NCBI GenBank assembly: GCA_903867845.1
Contig: CAIPSZ010000047.1
Coordinates: 1-6,846 of the forward strand
Direction of reading: 5' to 3'
Source: Candidatus Kerfeldbacteria bacterium
GTDB lineage: Bacteria > Patescibacteriota > Patescibacteriia > PEXW01
DNA: 6,846 nt
The notes below the pieces were generated by a model. That model was not told the origin of the DNA. It was given only the letters and a program-made list of their open reading frames with translations, and did no database searches. Positions 1-5,025 of this stretch are shown in pieces (within the stretch, counting starts at the first letter, position 1; each line of letters begins with the position of its first letter). A program made the translations under genes and the position numbers.

Positions 1-110
1 ATTCTTTTGGAATCCCATCCCAGACAATCCACTGTATACTTCGGAATTACAAGCGATGCATCCGATTATTCTCCACCAAGATATACGTCTCATTCAATAA
101 CTACGAACCC

Positions 111-659
111 ATGCTCTTCAAAGCCCTCCGTCGTTTCTTCCCGTTTGCGATTGCTATTACCTTGCTCTCAATCATGGTCTACACCGTGGCCCAGCAGGGG
201 TACCGCATGGCGGCAAATGACCCGCAGGAAATGCTTACCAGCCAAGCCGTCGCCAGAATCAGTGGCGGAGAAAAGTCGGACACTGTTGTGGGTGCAGCAA
301 CGATTAATATTGCACAGGATGCATCCGTATTCATGGTGGTGTACGACAGCACGGGTAAAGTCGTTGCTGGCAATACCATCGTCATAGACGGTGAAGCCGT
401 GACAATTCCGACGGGCGCAATTACCTACGCGCTCAAGAATGGCGTGGACCGTATAACCTGGCAGCCAAAAGCTGGTGTGCGCGAAGCAACGATTATTAAA
501 AAAGTAGATGCGAGCACGGTTGTCGCGGCTGGCCGTTCCTTAATCGAGCCTGAACGCCGCATTGGTAAAATTGGCACGGGCGTCGCGTTTGGCTGGGTGA
601 TAGCGATGCTCGCGACCTTCCTCGCCGTAGCTGTAGGGGAGAGCCGTGGGAAGAAGTAA
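111..659 (+). CDS. Two-TM membrane protein with extracytoplasmic sensor-like domain, function unknown
   Basis: This is a 182-residue protein I cannot assign to a named family. A short basic N-terminus (K4, R7, R8) precedes a hydrophobic helix at about residues 10-28. A soluble stretch of about 125 residues follows, then a second hydrophobic helix at about 157-175 and a basic tail ending in RGKK. This predicts an inner-membrane protein with both termini in the cytoplasm and the middle part outside. The middle segment has a VVYDSTGKVVAG stretch (about 76-87) and a TWQPKAGVREA stretch (about 116-126). These resemble the strands of PAS/Cache-like ligand-binding domains, but no kinase, HAMP or other output domain follows. 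The ATG at 111 has no obvious SD, and I found no convincing -35/-10 pair in bases 1-110, although TATACT occurs at 35-40. The stop overlaps the next gene (tag) by 14 bases, suggesting co-transcription. That the gene is real is fairly sure; its role is unknown. Confidence 0.75.
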   Translation: MLFKALRRFFPFAIAITLLSIMVYTVAQQGYRMAANDPQEMLTSQAVARISGGEKSDTVVGAATINIAQDASVFMVVYDSTGKVVAGNTIVIDGEAVTIPTGAITYALKNGVDRITWQPKAGVREATIIKKVDASTVVAAGRSLIEPERRIGKIGTGVAFGWVIAMLATFLAVAVGESRGKK

Positions 660-1236
660 AGTGGTTCGCAAGGAGTGCGCCTGGCCTGGCCAGGACAAGA
701 TCATGCAGTGCTACCACGACCACGAGTGGGGCGTGCCGTTGCACAACGACCGCAAGCTCTTCGAGTTCATGGTGCTGGATGCGTTCCAGGCGGGCTTGAG
801 CTGGCGAACCATCCTGCACAAGCGGAAGAATTTTGAAAAAGCGTTCGACAACTTCGATCCGGTAAAAATTGCGACGTACACAGCAGCGAAAGTAAACGCG
901 CTCATGAGCAATGCCGGCATCATCCGCAACCGGCTGAAAATTCAAGGAACGGTGAAGAACGCCAAGGCGTACCTCGTACTCAAGAAGAAGCACGGCAGCT
1001 TTTCGGCGTACCTCTGGCAGTTCGTCGGTGGTGCGCCAAAGGTGAATCGCTGGAAACTCGAAAAGCAAATCCCCGTACGGAGTAAAGAATCCGACGCCAT
1101 GAGTGAGGCGCTACGAGAAGTGGGCTTCACGTTTGTCGGTTCAACTATTTGCTACGCGTTCATGCAAGCGGCAGGCATGGTGAACGACCACTTGGTGACG
1201 TGCCCGCGCTGGAAAAAAGTGCGGCAAAGCAAATAA
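646..1236 (+). CDS. tag: DNA-3-methyladenine glycosylase I (Tag)
   Basis: Base-excision repair enzyme that removes 3-methyladenine from alkylated DNA in the cytoplasm by cleaving the N-glycosidic bond. The 196-residue protein matches the Tag family along its length: C11-A-W, YHDHEWGVP (23-31), QAGLSW (48-53), NAGIIRN (89-95) and FVGSTICYAFMQAAGMVNDH (163-182). The four zinc ligands of the E. coli enzyme (C4, H17, H175, C179) correspond to C11, H24, H182 and C186 with identical local spacing. Pocket residues Y16 and W46 map to Y23 and W53. The acidic pocket residue E38 maps to D45, a conservative change I believe is common in the family. The start is GTG with AGGGGAG at 635-641. A second GTG at 661 would lose five residues and has a poorer SD. 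The start lies inside the preceding membrane-protein gene, so translation is probably coupled. A hairpin covers the stop codon, and the next gene is convergent. Confidence 0.96.
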   Translation: MGRSKVVRKECAWPGQDKIMQCYHDHEWGVPLHNDRKLFEFMVLDAFQAGLSWRTILHKRKNFEKAFDNFDPVKIATYTAAKVNALMSNAGIIRNRLKIQGTVKNAKAYLVLKKKHGSFSAYLWQFVGGAPKVNRWKLEKQIPVRSKESDAMSEALREVGFTFVGSTICYAFMQAAGMVNDHLVTCPRWKKVRQSK

Positions 1237-1254
1237 CGACCGCGGGGTCGTTAT
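1233..1254. terminator. Hairpin at the tag stop codon, possible terminator between convergent genes
   Basis: A perfect 9-bp inverted repeat (ATAACGACC at 1233-1241 and GGTCGTTAT at 1246-1254) encloses a four-base loop GCGG and overlaps the TAA of tag. It lies between tag and the convergent minus-strand orphan gene, where a terminator would be expected. No long T-run follows on either strand, so intrinsic termination may be weak; it could instead protect the 3' end of the mRNA. Confidence 0.45.
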
Positions 1255-1272
1255 GCGTAAGGTGCAAGTGCA

Positions 1273-1500
1273 CTAGGCTCGGCGAAGGCTTCGGGGTCGC
1301 GCTAGATTACGGGCGACGAGTTTTGCCATTTCCGCGTTGGCTTCACTATCGGCGTGCGCCTGGCTGGTCATACTCTCCTTCGTGAAGAACTGCGGTACAC
1401 CCTCCGGTGATTCGTACGAGTACCGGTAGTTTCCATCGCGCGGTGTGTACGGGCTCTCCTGTGGGCCAAGAATGGTAAAGACTTTGGTTAAAATACTCAT
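1273..1500 (-). CDS. Small orphan protein, 75 residues
   Basis: I do not recognise this 75-residue protein. The minus-strand ATG at 1500-1498 has a clear SD (AAGGAG about six bases upstream) and lies about 37 bases downstream of the predicted transcription start of a near-consensus promoter. Both argue that it is expressed despite its size. The same frame is open further upstream, but those codons would precede the predicted transcript start. Residues 1-12 are mildly hydrophobic (MSILTKVFTILG). A polar, aromatic-rich stretch follows (about 14-45, with YTPRDGNYRYSYES), then an alanine-rich probable helix (about 48-66) and an arginine-rich tail. There are no cysteines and no convincing membrane helix. 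The last few codons and stop fall next to or within a GC-rich repeat-like sequence (1278-1300), so the C-terminus may have been captured from it. The gene is convergent with tag and divergent from the Nudix gene. Confidence 0.6.
   Translation of the reverse strand: MSILTKVFTILGPQESPYTPRDGNYRYSYESPEGVPQFFTKESMTSQAHADSEANAEMAKLVARNLARPRSLRRA
1278..1300. repeat. Short GC-rich repeat-like element, copy A
   Basis: The block from CTCGGCG to CGGGGTCGC resembles a second block at 3150-3169. Both begin CTCG, share the central AAG and CT steps, and end in an identical CGGGGTCGC, with one substitution and three single-base gaps between them. Here it encodes the arginine-rich C-terminus of the minus-strand orphan. 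It may belong to a dispersed palindromic repeat family, but two short copies are thin evidence. Confidence 0.3.
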
Positions 1501-1543
1501 GTTCACTCCTTGTGGTTGCAACGATCCTTGTGTGTGATTGCAG

Positions 1544-1572
1544 AGTGTAGCGTGGATTGTCGCCTTTGTCAA
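1544..1572 (-). promoter_or_regulatory. Sigma70-type promoter of the minus-strand orphan gene
   Basis: On the minus strand a perfect -35 TTGACA (complement of 1567-1572) is followed by a 17-base spacer and a -10 TACACT (complement of 1544-1549; 4 of 6 to TATAAT). Transcription would start near 1537, giving a 5' leader of about 37 bases with the SD just before the ATG at 1500. This is the best promoter match noted in the window. Confidence 0.7.
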
Positions 1573-1587
1573 TCCTTGCGCTTCACC

Positions 1588-1616
1588 TTGTACGTGAGGC
1601 GCGCTCTTGCTAGGGT
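1588..1616 (+). promoter_or_regulatory. Candidate promoter of the Nudix gene
   Basis: TTGTAC at 1588-1593, a 17-base spacer and TAGGGT at 1611-1616, preceded by TGC (an extended -10 arrangement). Each hexamer matches consensus at only 3 of 6 positions. The predicted start near 1622 leaves a short leader holding the SD at 1630-1635. Its position between divergent genes is right, but the match is weak. Confidence 0.35.
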
Positions 1617-1640
1617 GGGCTTGAAAAGAAAGGAGTATAC

Positions 1641-2162
1641 ATGGACGAAAAAGTTCTTCTTGCGGCAACTCTGGTGTACCCCGTTACGGAAACGCACGTG
1701 CTGCTCGCCATAAAGCAGAAGAAGATTGGCCGCGGGTGCTGGAACGGCTACGGGGGAGGGATTGAACCATCGGATGTAGACATTCCCTCAGCGGCGCTCC
1801 GTGAACTCGCCGAAGAGTCTGGCGGTCTCACCGGTACCGTCGACGCACTTCACCATGTTGCGGTGGTGGATTTCCACAATCGTAAAGCCGATGGGGAGTG
1901 CTTCACATGCCGAGTACATATCTTCTTGCTCACGAGGCATATTGGTACGGCGACTTCTACCCCAGAGATGGTGGACCCCACGTGGTTCGCCAAGGAGGAG
2001 TTGCCCCTTGGCAAGCTCATGCCCGCCGATCCGTTCTGGCTGCCGCACGTGCTGGCAGGAGAAACGTTTTATGCCGAAGCGTGGTATGGGCCCTTCCAGC
2101 TAACCCTGGAGCAACCTGTCCGTATCCAGTTGATGACGCCGGAAGCATTACACCGCTTGTAA
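1641..2162 (+). CDS. Nudix hydrolase, MTH1-like (8-oxo-dGTP diphosphatase family)
   Basis: A 173-residue Nudix protein predicted to hydrolyse a nucleoside triphosphate or related compound to the monophosphate, probably cleaning damaged nucleotides from the pool. Along its length it follows the MTH1/NUDT1 plan: WNGYGG (34-39) for MTH1 WNGFGG, the Nudix helix RELAEESG (54-61), TVDALHHV (66-73), PEM...WF (108-116), FWLP (132-135) and a C-terminal strand. Metal-binding E55, E58 and E59 are present, as is N35 (MTH1 N33). The Nudix box has one extra residue in the loop before the helix (G39 to R54), with D45 where E is usual. Of the MTH1 base-recognition residues W117, D119 and D120, the aligned positions are M127, A129 and D130, so specificity may differ from 8-oxo-dGTP. 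The ATG has a strong SD (AAGGAG, 1630-1635). The gene ends in an intrinsic terminator. Family assignment is firm; substrate is not. Confidence 0.92.
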   Translation: MDEKVLLAATLVYPVTETHVLLAIKQKKIGRGCWNGYGGGIEPSDVDIPSAALRELAEESGGLTGTVDALHHVAVVDFHNRKADGECFTCRVHIFLLTRHIGTATSTPEMVDPTWFAKEELPLGKLMPADPFWLPHVLAGETFYAEAWYGPFQLTLEQPVRIQLMTPEALHRL

Positions 2163-2186
2163 CCGTATTTCGGGCAAGCGGTTTTT
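2152..2186 (+). terminator. Intrinsic terminator of the Nudix gene
   Basis: ACCGCTTG (2152-2159) pairs with CAAGCGGT (2175-2182). The intervening segment holds a further 3-bp stem (CCG 2163-2165 with CGG 2171-2173, loop TATTT). The stem ends in a run of five T (2182-2186). It overlaps the last codons and the TAA of the Nudix gene, a compact arrangement that fits rho-independent termination. Confidence 0.7.
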
Positions 2187-2358
2187 CATCCAGCAAAAAT
2201 TCAGGATGAAAGAGTAGTCTGGTAGCGGTGTAGTACCACGTGCAAGGCGCACGGCTAACCGCGCCTCCGCACCTTCCTTCGCCCACCAGTACCGTGCTCA
2301 TACAACCGTCCACTGAATGACGGGATGAGCTGGCCACTGGCCATCCCAACGTCGGATG
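2184..2358 (+). other. Non-coding stretch with a series of hairpins, candidate structured RNA
   Basis: No credible ORF lies here; the minus-strand frame crossing it is also open through the Nudix gene and looks like a shadow. Several inverted repeats occur in order: TTTCATCC/GGATGAAA (2184-2191/2204-2211, 8 bp); GGCG..CGG/CCG..CGCC (2246-2264, with a CA bulge); GCTCAT/ATGAGC enclosing CCGTC/GACGG (2296-2330); and TGGCC/GGCCA (2331-2343). The stretch ends at the strong terminator at 2358-2394. I found no clear promoter for a separate transcript and recognise no known RNA family. It could be an sRNA, a read-through 3' UTR or an eroded gene. Confidence 0.35.
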
Positions 2359-2394
2359 CCAAAATACCCCACCCCCTTCGTGGGGTATTTTGGT
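2358..2394. terminator. Strong, probably bidirectional intrinsic terminator
   Basis: A perfect 14-bp stem pairs CCAAAATACCCCAC (2359-2372) with GTGGGGTATTTTGG (2380-2393) around a 7-base loop (CCCCTTC); a G-T wobble could extend it. A-rich and T-rich ends on the two arms give each strand a GC core followed by a T-run, so it can act in both directions. It lies immediately upstream of the promoter at 2399-2427 and insulates the following small operon from upstream transcription. Confidence 0.85.
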
Positions 2395-2398
2395 TGGT

Positions 2399-2427
2399 TT
2401 GACGATCTTTCCTCCACCACGTACATT
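2399..2427 (+). promoter_or_regulatory. Sigma70-type promoter of the two small helical genes
   Basis: TTGACG at 2399-2404 (5 of 6 to TTGACA), a 17-base spacer and TACATT at 2422-2427 (4 of 6 to TATAAT) directly follow the terminator. Transcription would start near 2434. That falls after the in-frame ATG at 2431 and so selects the ATG at 2452 as the start of the first gene. Confidence 0.65.
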
Positions 2428-2451
2428 TGAATGAGAAAGGAAACGCATTGT

Positions 2452-2718
2452 ATGGTTGAACAAGAGAATTACTACCAAATCAGTTCATCACCCATTACTG
2501 ATCCGGGTGGGTACATTGCCGGGCAGCTGCTCTCTGCCATTGAAATGGAGGATCACGTGAGCGCAGACGCGTACGCGGTGTTCTTGGAAAGCAGTACCTG
2601 GCCATCCGAAATGCCGGCGGATGTCTTGGACAACATCCGGAGATTGGTCACCACGCTCATCGACCAGACGGACCGCCACAAGCACGCTTTTCGTCAATTG
2701 CAGGATAACCTCGCCTAA
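2452..2718 (+). CDS. Small helical protein, 88 residues, possibly ferritin-like
   Basis: I do not recognise a named family. The ATG at 2452 is chosen because AAAGGA lies ten to eleven bases upstream and the predicted transcript starts after the alternative ATG at 2431, which would add seven residues. After a polar N-terminus (1-20, with TDPGGY) there are two probable long helices, about 21-47 and 55-86, joined by a turn with P51 and P56. Helix 1 carries E31, E33 and H35 (IEMEDHVSADA). Helix 2 carries D71, D74, H76 and H78 (IDQTDRHKHAF). Acidic and histidine residues on both helices recall ferritin/rubrerythrin helical hairpins, but the canonical ExxH is absent, so a metal site is only suggested. 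There are no cysteines and no membrane segment. It is followed after one base by another two-helix protein, so both are probably made from one mRNA and may interact. Confidence 0.75.
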   Translation: MVEQENYYQISSSPITDPGGYIAGQLLSAIEMEDHVSADAYAVFLESSTWPSEMPADVLDNIRRLVTTLIDQTDRHKHAFRQLQDNLA

Positions 2719-2719
2719 C

Positions 2720-2929
2720 ATGCCAAAGACCAAAGCAGAACTCCTCCACGAGTTTGAAGAAATGGCCGCCTTGGAAGCGCAGGCGCGGGACATGTACAAT
2801 CGTACGGCACACGACCCTTCCGTTCAGGACGCAACGGTGAGAAATGTATTCGCAAAGATAAGCAAAGAGGAAGAAGCGCACGTGAAGATTGTTGAGCGGA
2901 TACAGCAGATCATCAAGAACACGCTGTAG
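2720..2929 (+). CDS. Small ferritin-like two-helix protein, 69 residues
   Basis: The ATG at 2720 comes one base after the preceding gene's stop codon. There is no good SD of its own, so translation probably depends on re-initiation or coupling. The 69 residues form two predicted helices, about 4-31 and 35-67, with a DPSV turn (32-35). Helix 1 has E19 and Y26 (LEAQARDMY). Helix 2 has EEEAH (50-54), giving an E51-x-x-H54 motif. An E on helix 1 plus ExxH on helix 2 is the half-site seen in ferritin-like diiron proteins. Encapsulated ferritins use the same two-helix form and build the metal site by dimerisation, with similar spacing between the glutamate and the ExxH. I see no encapsulin gene and no encapsulin-targeting tail. 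The protein may dimerise with itself or pair with the 88-residue neighbour. That it is a real gene is likely; iron binding is an inference. Confidence 0.72.
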   Translation: MPKTKAELLHEFEEMAALEAQARDMYNRTAHDPSVQDATVRNVFAKISKEEEAHVKIVERIQQIIKNTL

Positions 2930-2958
2930 CGTACTAAGAATGAGTCGTTTTCAGGTGC

Positions 2959-2994
2959 CCAGCTTGACCAGCTGGGGAGAATACGGCAAGCTGG
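2959..2994 (+). other. Alternative hairpins downstream of the ferritin-like pair
   Basis: CCAGCTTG (2959-2966) can pair with CAAGCTGG (2987-2994), or its first six bases can pair with AGCTGG just downstream. The two folds exclude one another. Neither has a T-run. It may be a weak terminator for the small operon or part of the dnaG leader. I saw no convincing promoter for dnaG in the 275 bases between 2930 and 3204. Confidence 0.3.
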
Positions 2995-3084
2995 TGGAGC
3001 ACTAGCCTTCACACATTACCCGCACAAACATGAGCCAGAGCAGTGAAAACCCTACCCAGCCCGCATTCTCGGGTGCTTTCCGCT

Positions 3085-3192
3085 ATGCCCGCGTTTAGCC
3101 ACTCACCCGTGGAAGAAGTCAAAGCTCGGCTGGACCCACTCGACTCCTCCTCGACAAGCTCGGGGTCGCTCAGGGTCTTTCTCGGGAGATAA
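3085..3192 (+). pseudogene. Diverged duplicate of the dnaG 5' end (17 codons) in a 35-codon ORF
   Basis: The reading frame from ATG 3085 begins MPAFSHSPVEEVKARLD, matching 15 of the first 17 residues of DnaG (MPSFSHSPVEEVKSRLD), which starts 120 bases downstream. After residue 17 the similarity stops abruptly. The frame runs through a Ser-rich, repeat-derived stretch to a TAA at 3190-3192. At DNA level 36 of 51 bases match. Nine of the eleven changed codons are synonymous, and both replacements are Ala/Ser, a pattern left by selection on protein sequence rather than neutral decay. The copy has no SD. It could be the stump of an older or horizontally related dnaG start, or an upstream ORF that affects dnaG translation. 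The short product is unlikely to work as a primase, since it lacks the zinc finger and catalytic core. Confidence 0.7.
3136..3190. repeat. GC-rich repeat-like block between the two dnaG starts (copy B within)
   Basis: This block follows the point where the dnaG-start copy loses similarity. It contains CTCGACAAGCTCGGGGTCGC (3150-3169), related to the element at 1278-1300, and a small imperfect hairpin (CCTCGA with CTCGGGG, 3149-3165). GTCGAG/CTCGAC and CTCGGGAG words recur. It looks like an inserted dispersed repeat that separates the duplicated start from the working gene. Element boundaries cannot be fixed from this window. Confidence 0.35.
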
Positions 3193-3204
3193 GAAGAAAT
3201 TTAT

Positions 3205-4977
3205 ATGCCAAGCTTTAGCCATTCTCCAGTCGAGGAAGTCAAAAGTAGACTCGATATTGCCGAGGTCATTGGCGAGTACATCCCGCTGAAACCGTCAGGA
3301 CCCGAACGGCTCCGCGCGCGCTGCCCATTCCACAACGAGAAGACGCCGAGCTTCATGGTGTCCCGCGACCGGCAGATTTTCCACTGCTTCGGCTGCGGCG
3401 AAGGCGGGGACGTGATTTCCTTTGTGCAGAAAATGGAAGGCCTGGAATTCCCCGACGCGCTACGCTTGCTGGCGAAGAAAGCGAACATTGAACTACCCAG
3501 TTTTGACCCCAAACTCAACAGCGAGCGCGCGGCCGTGCTGGAGGCGCTCAAGCTCGCCGCATCTTTCTACCACGAAGTGCTTTTGCGCGCGACCACGGCC
3601 GAGCAAGCTCGACGCTACGTGAGCAAGGCGCGGCGCTTGAATGAAAACACCGTCGAGCAGTTCCAGCTCGGCTTCGCGCCAGATGCGTGGGATAGCCTGA
3701 CCGTCGCGCTGAAGAAGCGCGGCGTCACCGAAGCGCACTTGGTGAGCGCGGGCTTGGCCGTACGGCGGGAAAAAGGTGAAGGTGTGTACGATCGCTTCCG
3801 CAACCGGTTGATGTTCCCGATTCGCGACGCGCACGGGAGCGTGGTGGGCTTTGGTGGCCGCGCCATGGATGAGAAGGAGCCGGCCAAGTACATCAACACG
3901 CCGCAGACGCTGGTCTACAATAAAAGTACCATTCTCTTTGGTCTGGATACGGCCAAGCACGAAATTCGCAAGCAGAAGGTTGCCGTGATTGTGGAGGGGT
4001 ACATGGATTGCATTAGCTCGCACCAAGCTGGGGTGACGAACGTCGTCGCGTCTTCCGGTACTGCGCTCACGGATGGCCAAGTGCTACTGCTCAAGCGCTA
4101 CGCGCCAACCGTTGCGCTCGCTTTTGACATGGACCCGGCGGGTGAGACGGCAGCCAAGCGGGGGATTGCCGTCGCGTGGAAAGAAGGCTTGGACGTGAAG
4201 GTGATTAGCCTGCCCTTTGGAAAAGATCCTGACGAATGCATCAAACAGGATCCCGAAGGATGGTTCAACGCGATTGGCAAAGCGCAACCCATTCTGGATT
4301 TCTACTTCAGCCGTACACTCGACAGTCGTGATCGGACGAACGTGCAGCACAAGAAAGAAGCCGCGAAGATCCTGCTCCCCATCCTGGCCACGGTCGCTGA
4401 CGCGATTGAGCAAACCCACTACGTCCAAAAGCTGGCACGATGGCTGAACGTGGACGAGCACATCCTGCACCAGAAACTCCAGCCCCCTAAACGCAAAGCC
4501 GGCGCTGAAGAGAAACCTGTACCCGTCGTAGACCGCAAGGAGCGTTTGAGCCAGCGCCTCATTGGCGTGCTCCAGCTGGAGCCCTCCGCCATCCCGCAGG
4601 CGCAGCAGCTCCTGCCGCCCGAGGCATTGAACGGCCAGTGGCAGGATCTTTACAAGTTCGTGCTCCTTCAGTATAGTAGTGATCACACCCCACAAGCTGC
4701 GGATTGGCCTCAGGCCATTGCGCAGCGGGATCCATCGCTCGCGGATGCTCTCGCCATTGCCTCGCTTGCGGTCAGCGACCTCACGGACGCGACCCCTGTC
4801 GAGCGCCATCGCGAAGCACATACCGTTGCGCAGGAGCTTGCCCGACTCTGGCTTGGCCAGCAGTTGCGCCAGCTCACTGTTGCGCTCACTCAGGCAGAGC
4901 TGTCCAAGGACGCCGCCATGGTGAAAGAGCTATCGAACCGATTCACGACGCTGACCGAGCAGTTGCGCCAGTTGTAG
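3205..4977 (+). CDS. dnaG: DNA primase DnaG
   Basis: Synthesises RNA primers at the replication fork in partnership with the DnaB helicase. The 590-residue length is usual for the family. Domains in order are as follows. The CHC2 zinc finger has C40, H43, C61 and C64 (CPFHNEKTPSF ... FHCFGCGEGGDV). The polymerase core has RFRNRLMFPI (197-206), GFGGR (215-219) and KYINTPQT...YNK (228-240). The TOPRIM fold has VIVEGYMD (261-268, catalytic E264), the ASSGTALT loop (282-289), DMD at 308-310 and FGKDPDE (338-344). A C-terminal helical region (about 440-590) fits the helicase-binding domain. All catalytic and zinc residues expected from the family are present. The ATG has only a weak purine-rich site (AAGAAG). 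Its first codons are lower in GC than the body of the gene and are duplicated upstream at 3085. rpoD follows after about 48 bases, echoing the macromolecular synthesis operon. Confidence 0.98.
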   Translation: MPSFSHSPVEEVKSRLDIAEVIGEYIPLKPSGPERLRARCPFHNEKTPSFMVSRDRQIFHCFGCGEGGDVISFVQKMEGLEFPDALRLLAKKANIELPSFDPKLNSERAAVLEALKLAASFYHEVLLRATTAEQARRYVSKARRLNENTVEQFQLGFAPDAWDSLTVALKKRGVTEAHLVSAGLAVRREKGEGVYDRFRNRLMFPIRDAHGSVVGFGGRAMDEKEPAKYINTPQTLVYNKSTILFGLDTAKHEIRKQKVAVIVEGYMDCISSHQAGVTNVVASSGTALTDGQVLLLKRYAPTVALAFDMDPAGETAAKRGIAVAWKEGLDVKVISLPFGKDPDECIKQDPEGWFNAIGKAQPILDFYFSRTLDSRDRTNVQHKKEAAKILLPILATVADAIEQTHYVQKLARWLNVDEHILHQKLQPPKRKAGAEEKPVPVVDRKERLSQRLIGVLQLEPSAIPQAQQLLPPEALNGQWQDLYKFVLLQYSSDHTPQAADWPQAIAQRDPSLADALAIASLAVSDLTDATPVERHREAHTVAQELARLWLGQQLRQLTVALTQAELSKDAAMVKELSNRFTTLTEQLRQL

Positions 4978-5025
4978 GCGTACCGCTCCAGCGTGGGGGT
5001 GCATTTCGCACCACGTATTTTCCCC

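Noticed and set aside
496..1068. A 190-codon minus-strand ORF opposite tag
   Set aside because: Tag matches its family over its whole length on the plus strand; the opposite frame is open because of GC-rich codon structure and resembles nothing known.
2213..2264. T-box riboswitch: AGAGTAG and a GGTG..GTACCACG-like stretch followed by a hairpin
   Set aside because: The T-box-like word is interrupted, there is no room for stem I outside the Nudix gene, the following hairpin lacks a T-run, and no aminoacyl-tRNA synthetase or amino-acid gene follows.
2431..2451. Upstream ATG at 2431 as the start of the 88-residue protein
   Set aside because: It precedes the predicted transcription start and lacks an SD, whereas ATG 2452 has AAAGGA upstream.
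2017..2478. A 153-codon minus-strand ORF across the 2187-2400 gap
   Set aside because: It overlaps the end of the Nudix gene, reads through two terminator hairpins and the promoter at 2399-2427, and has no recognisable features.
2939..2994. TTGACC at 2964 as a -35 element for dnaG
   Set aside because: No acceptable -10 hexamer lies 16-18 bases downstream; the word is part of a hairpin arm.
3030..3098. A 22-codon ORF (MSQSSENPTQ...) upstream of the dnaG-start copy
   Set aside because: It is very short, has no SD, overlaps the copied dnaG start in another frame and shows no recognisable sequence.
4084..4821. A 245-codon minus-strand ORF opposite dnaG
   Set aside because: It lies wholly within the well-supported primase gene and has no SD or recognisable domain.
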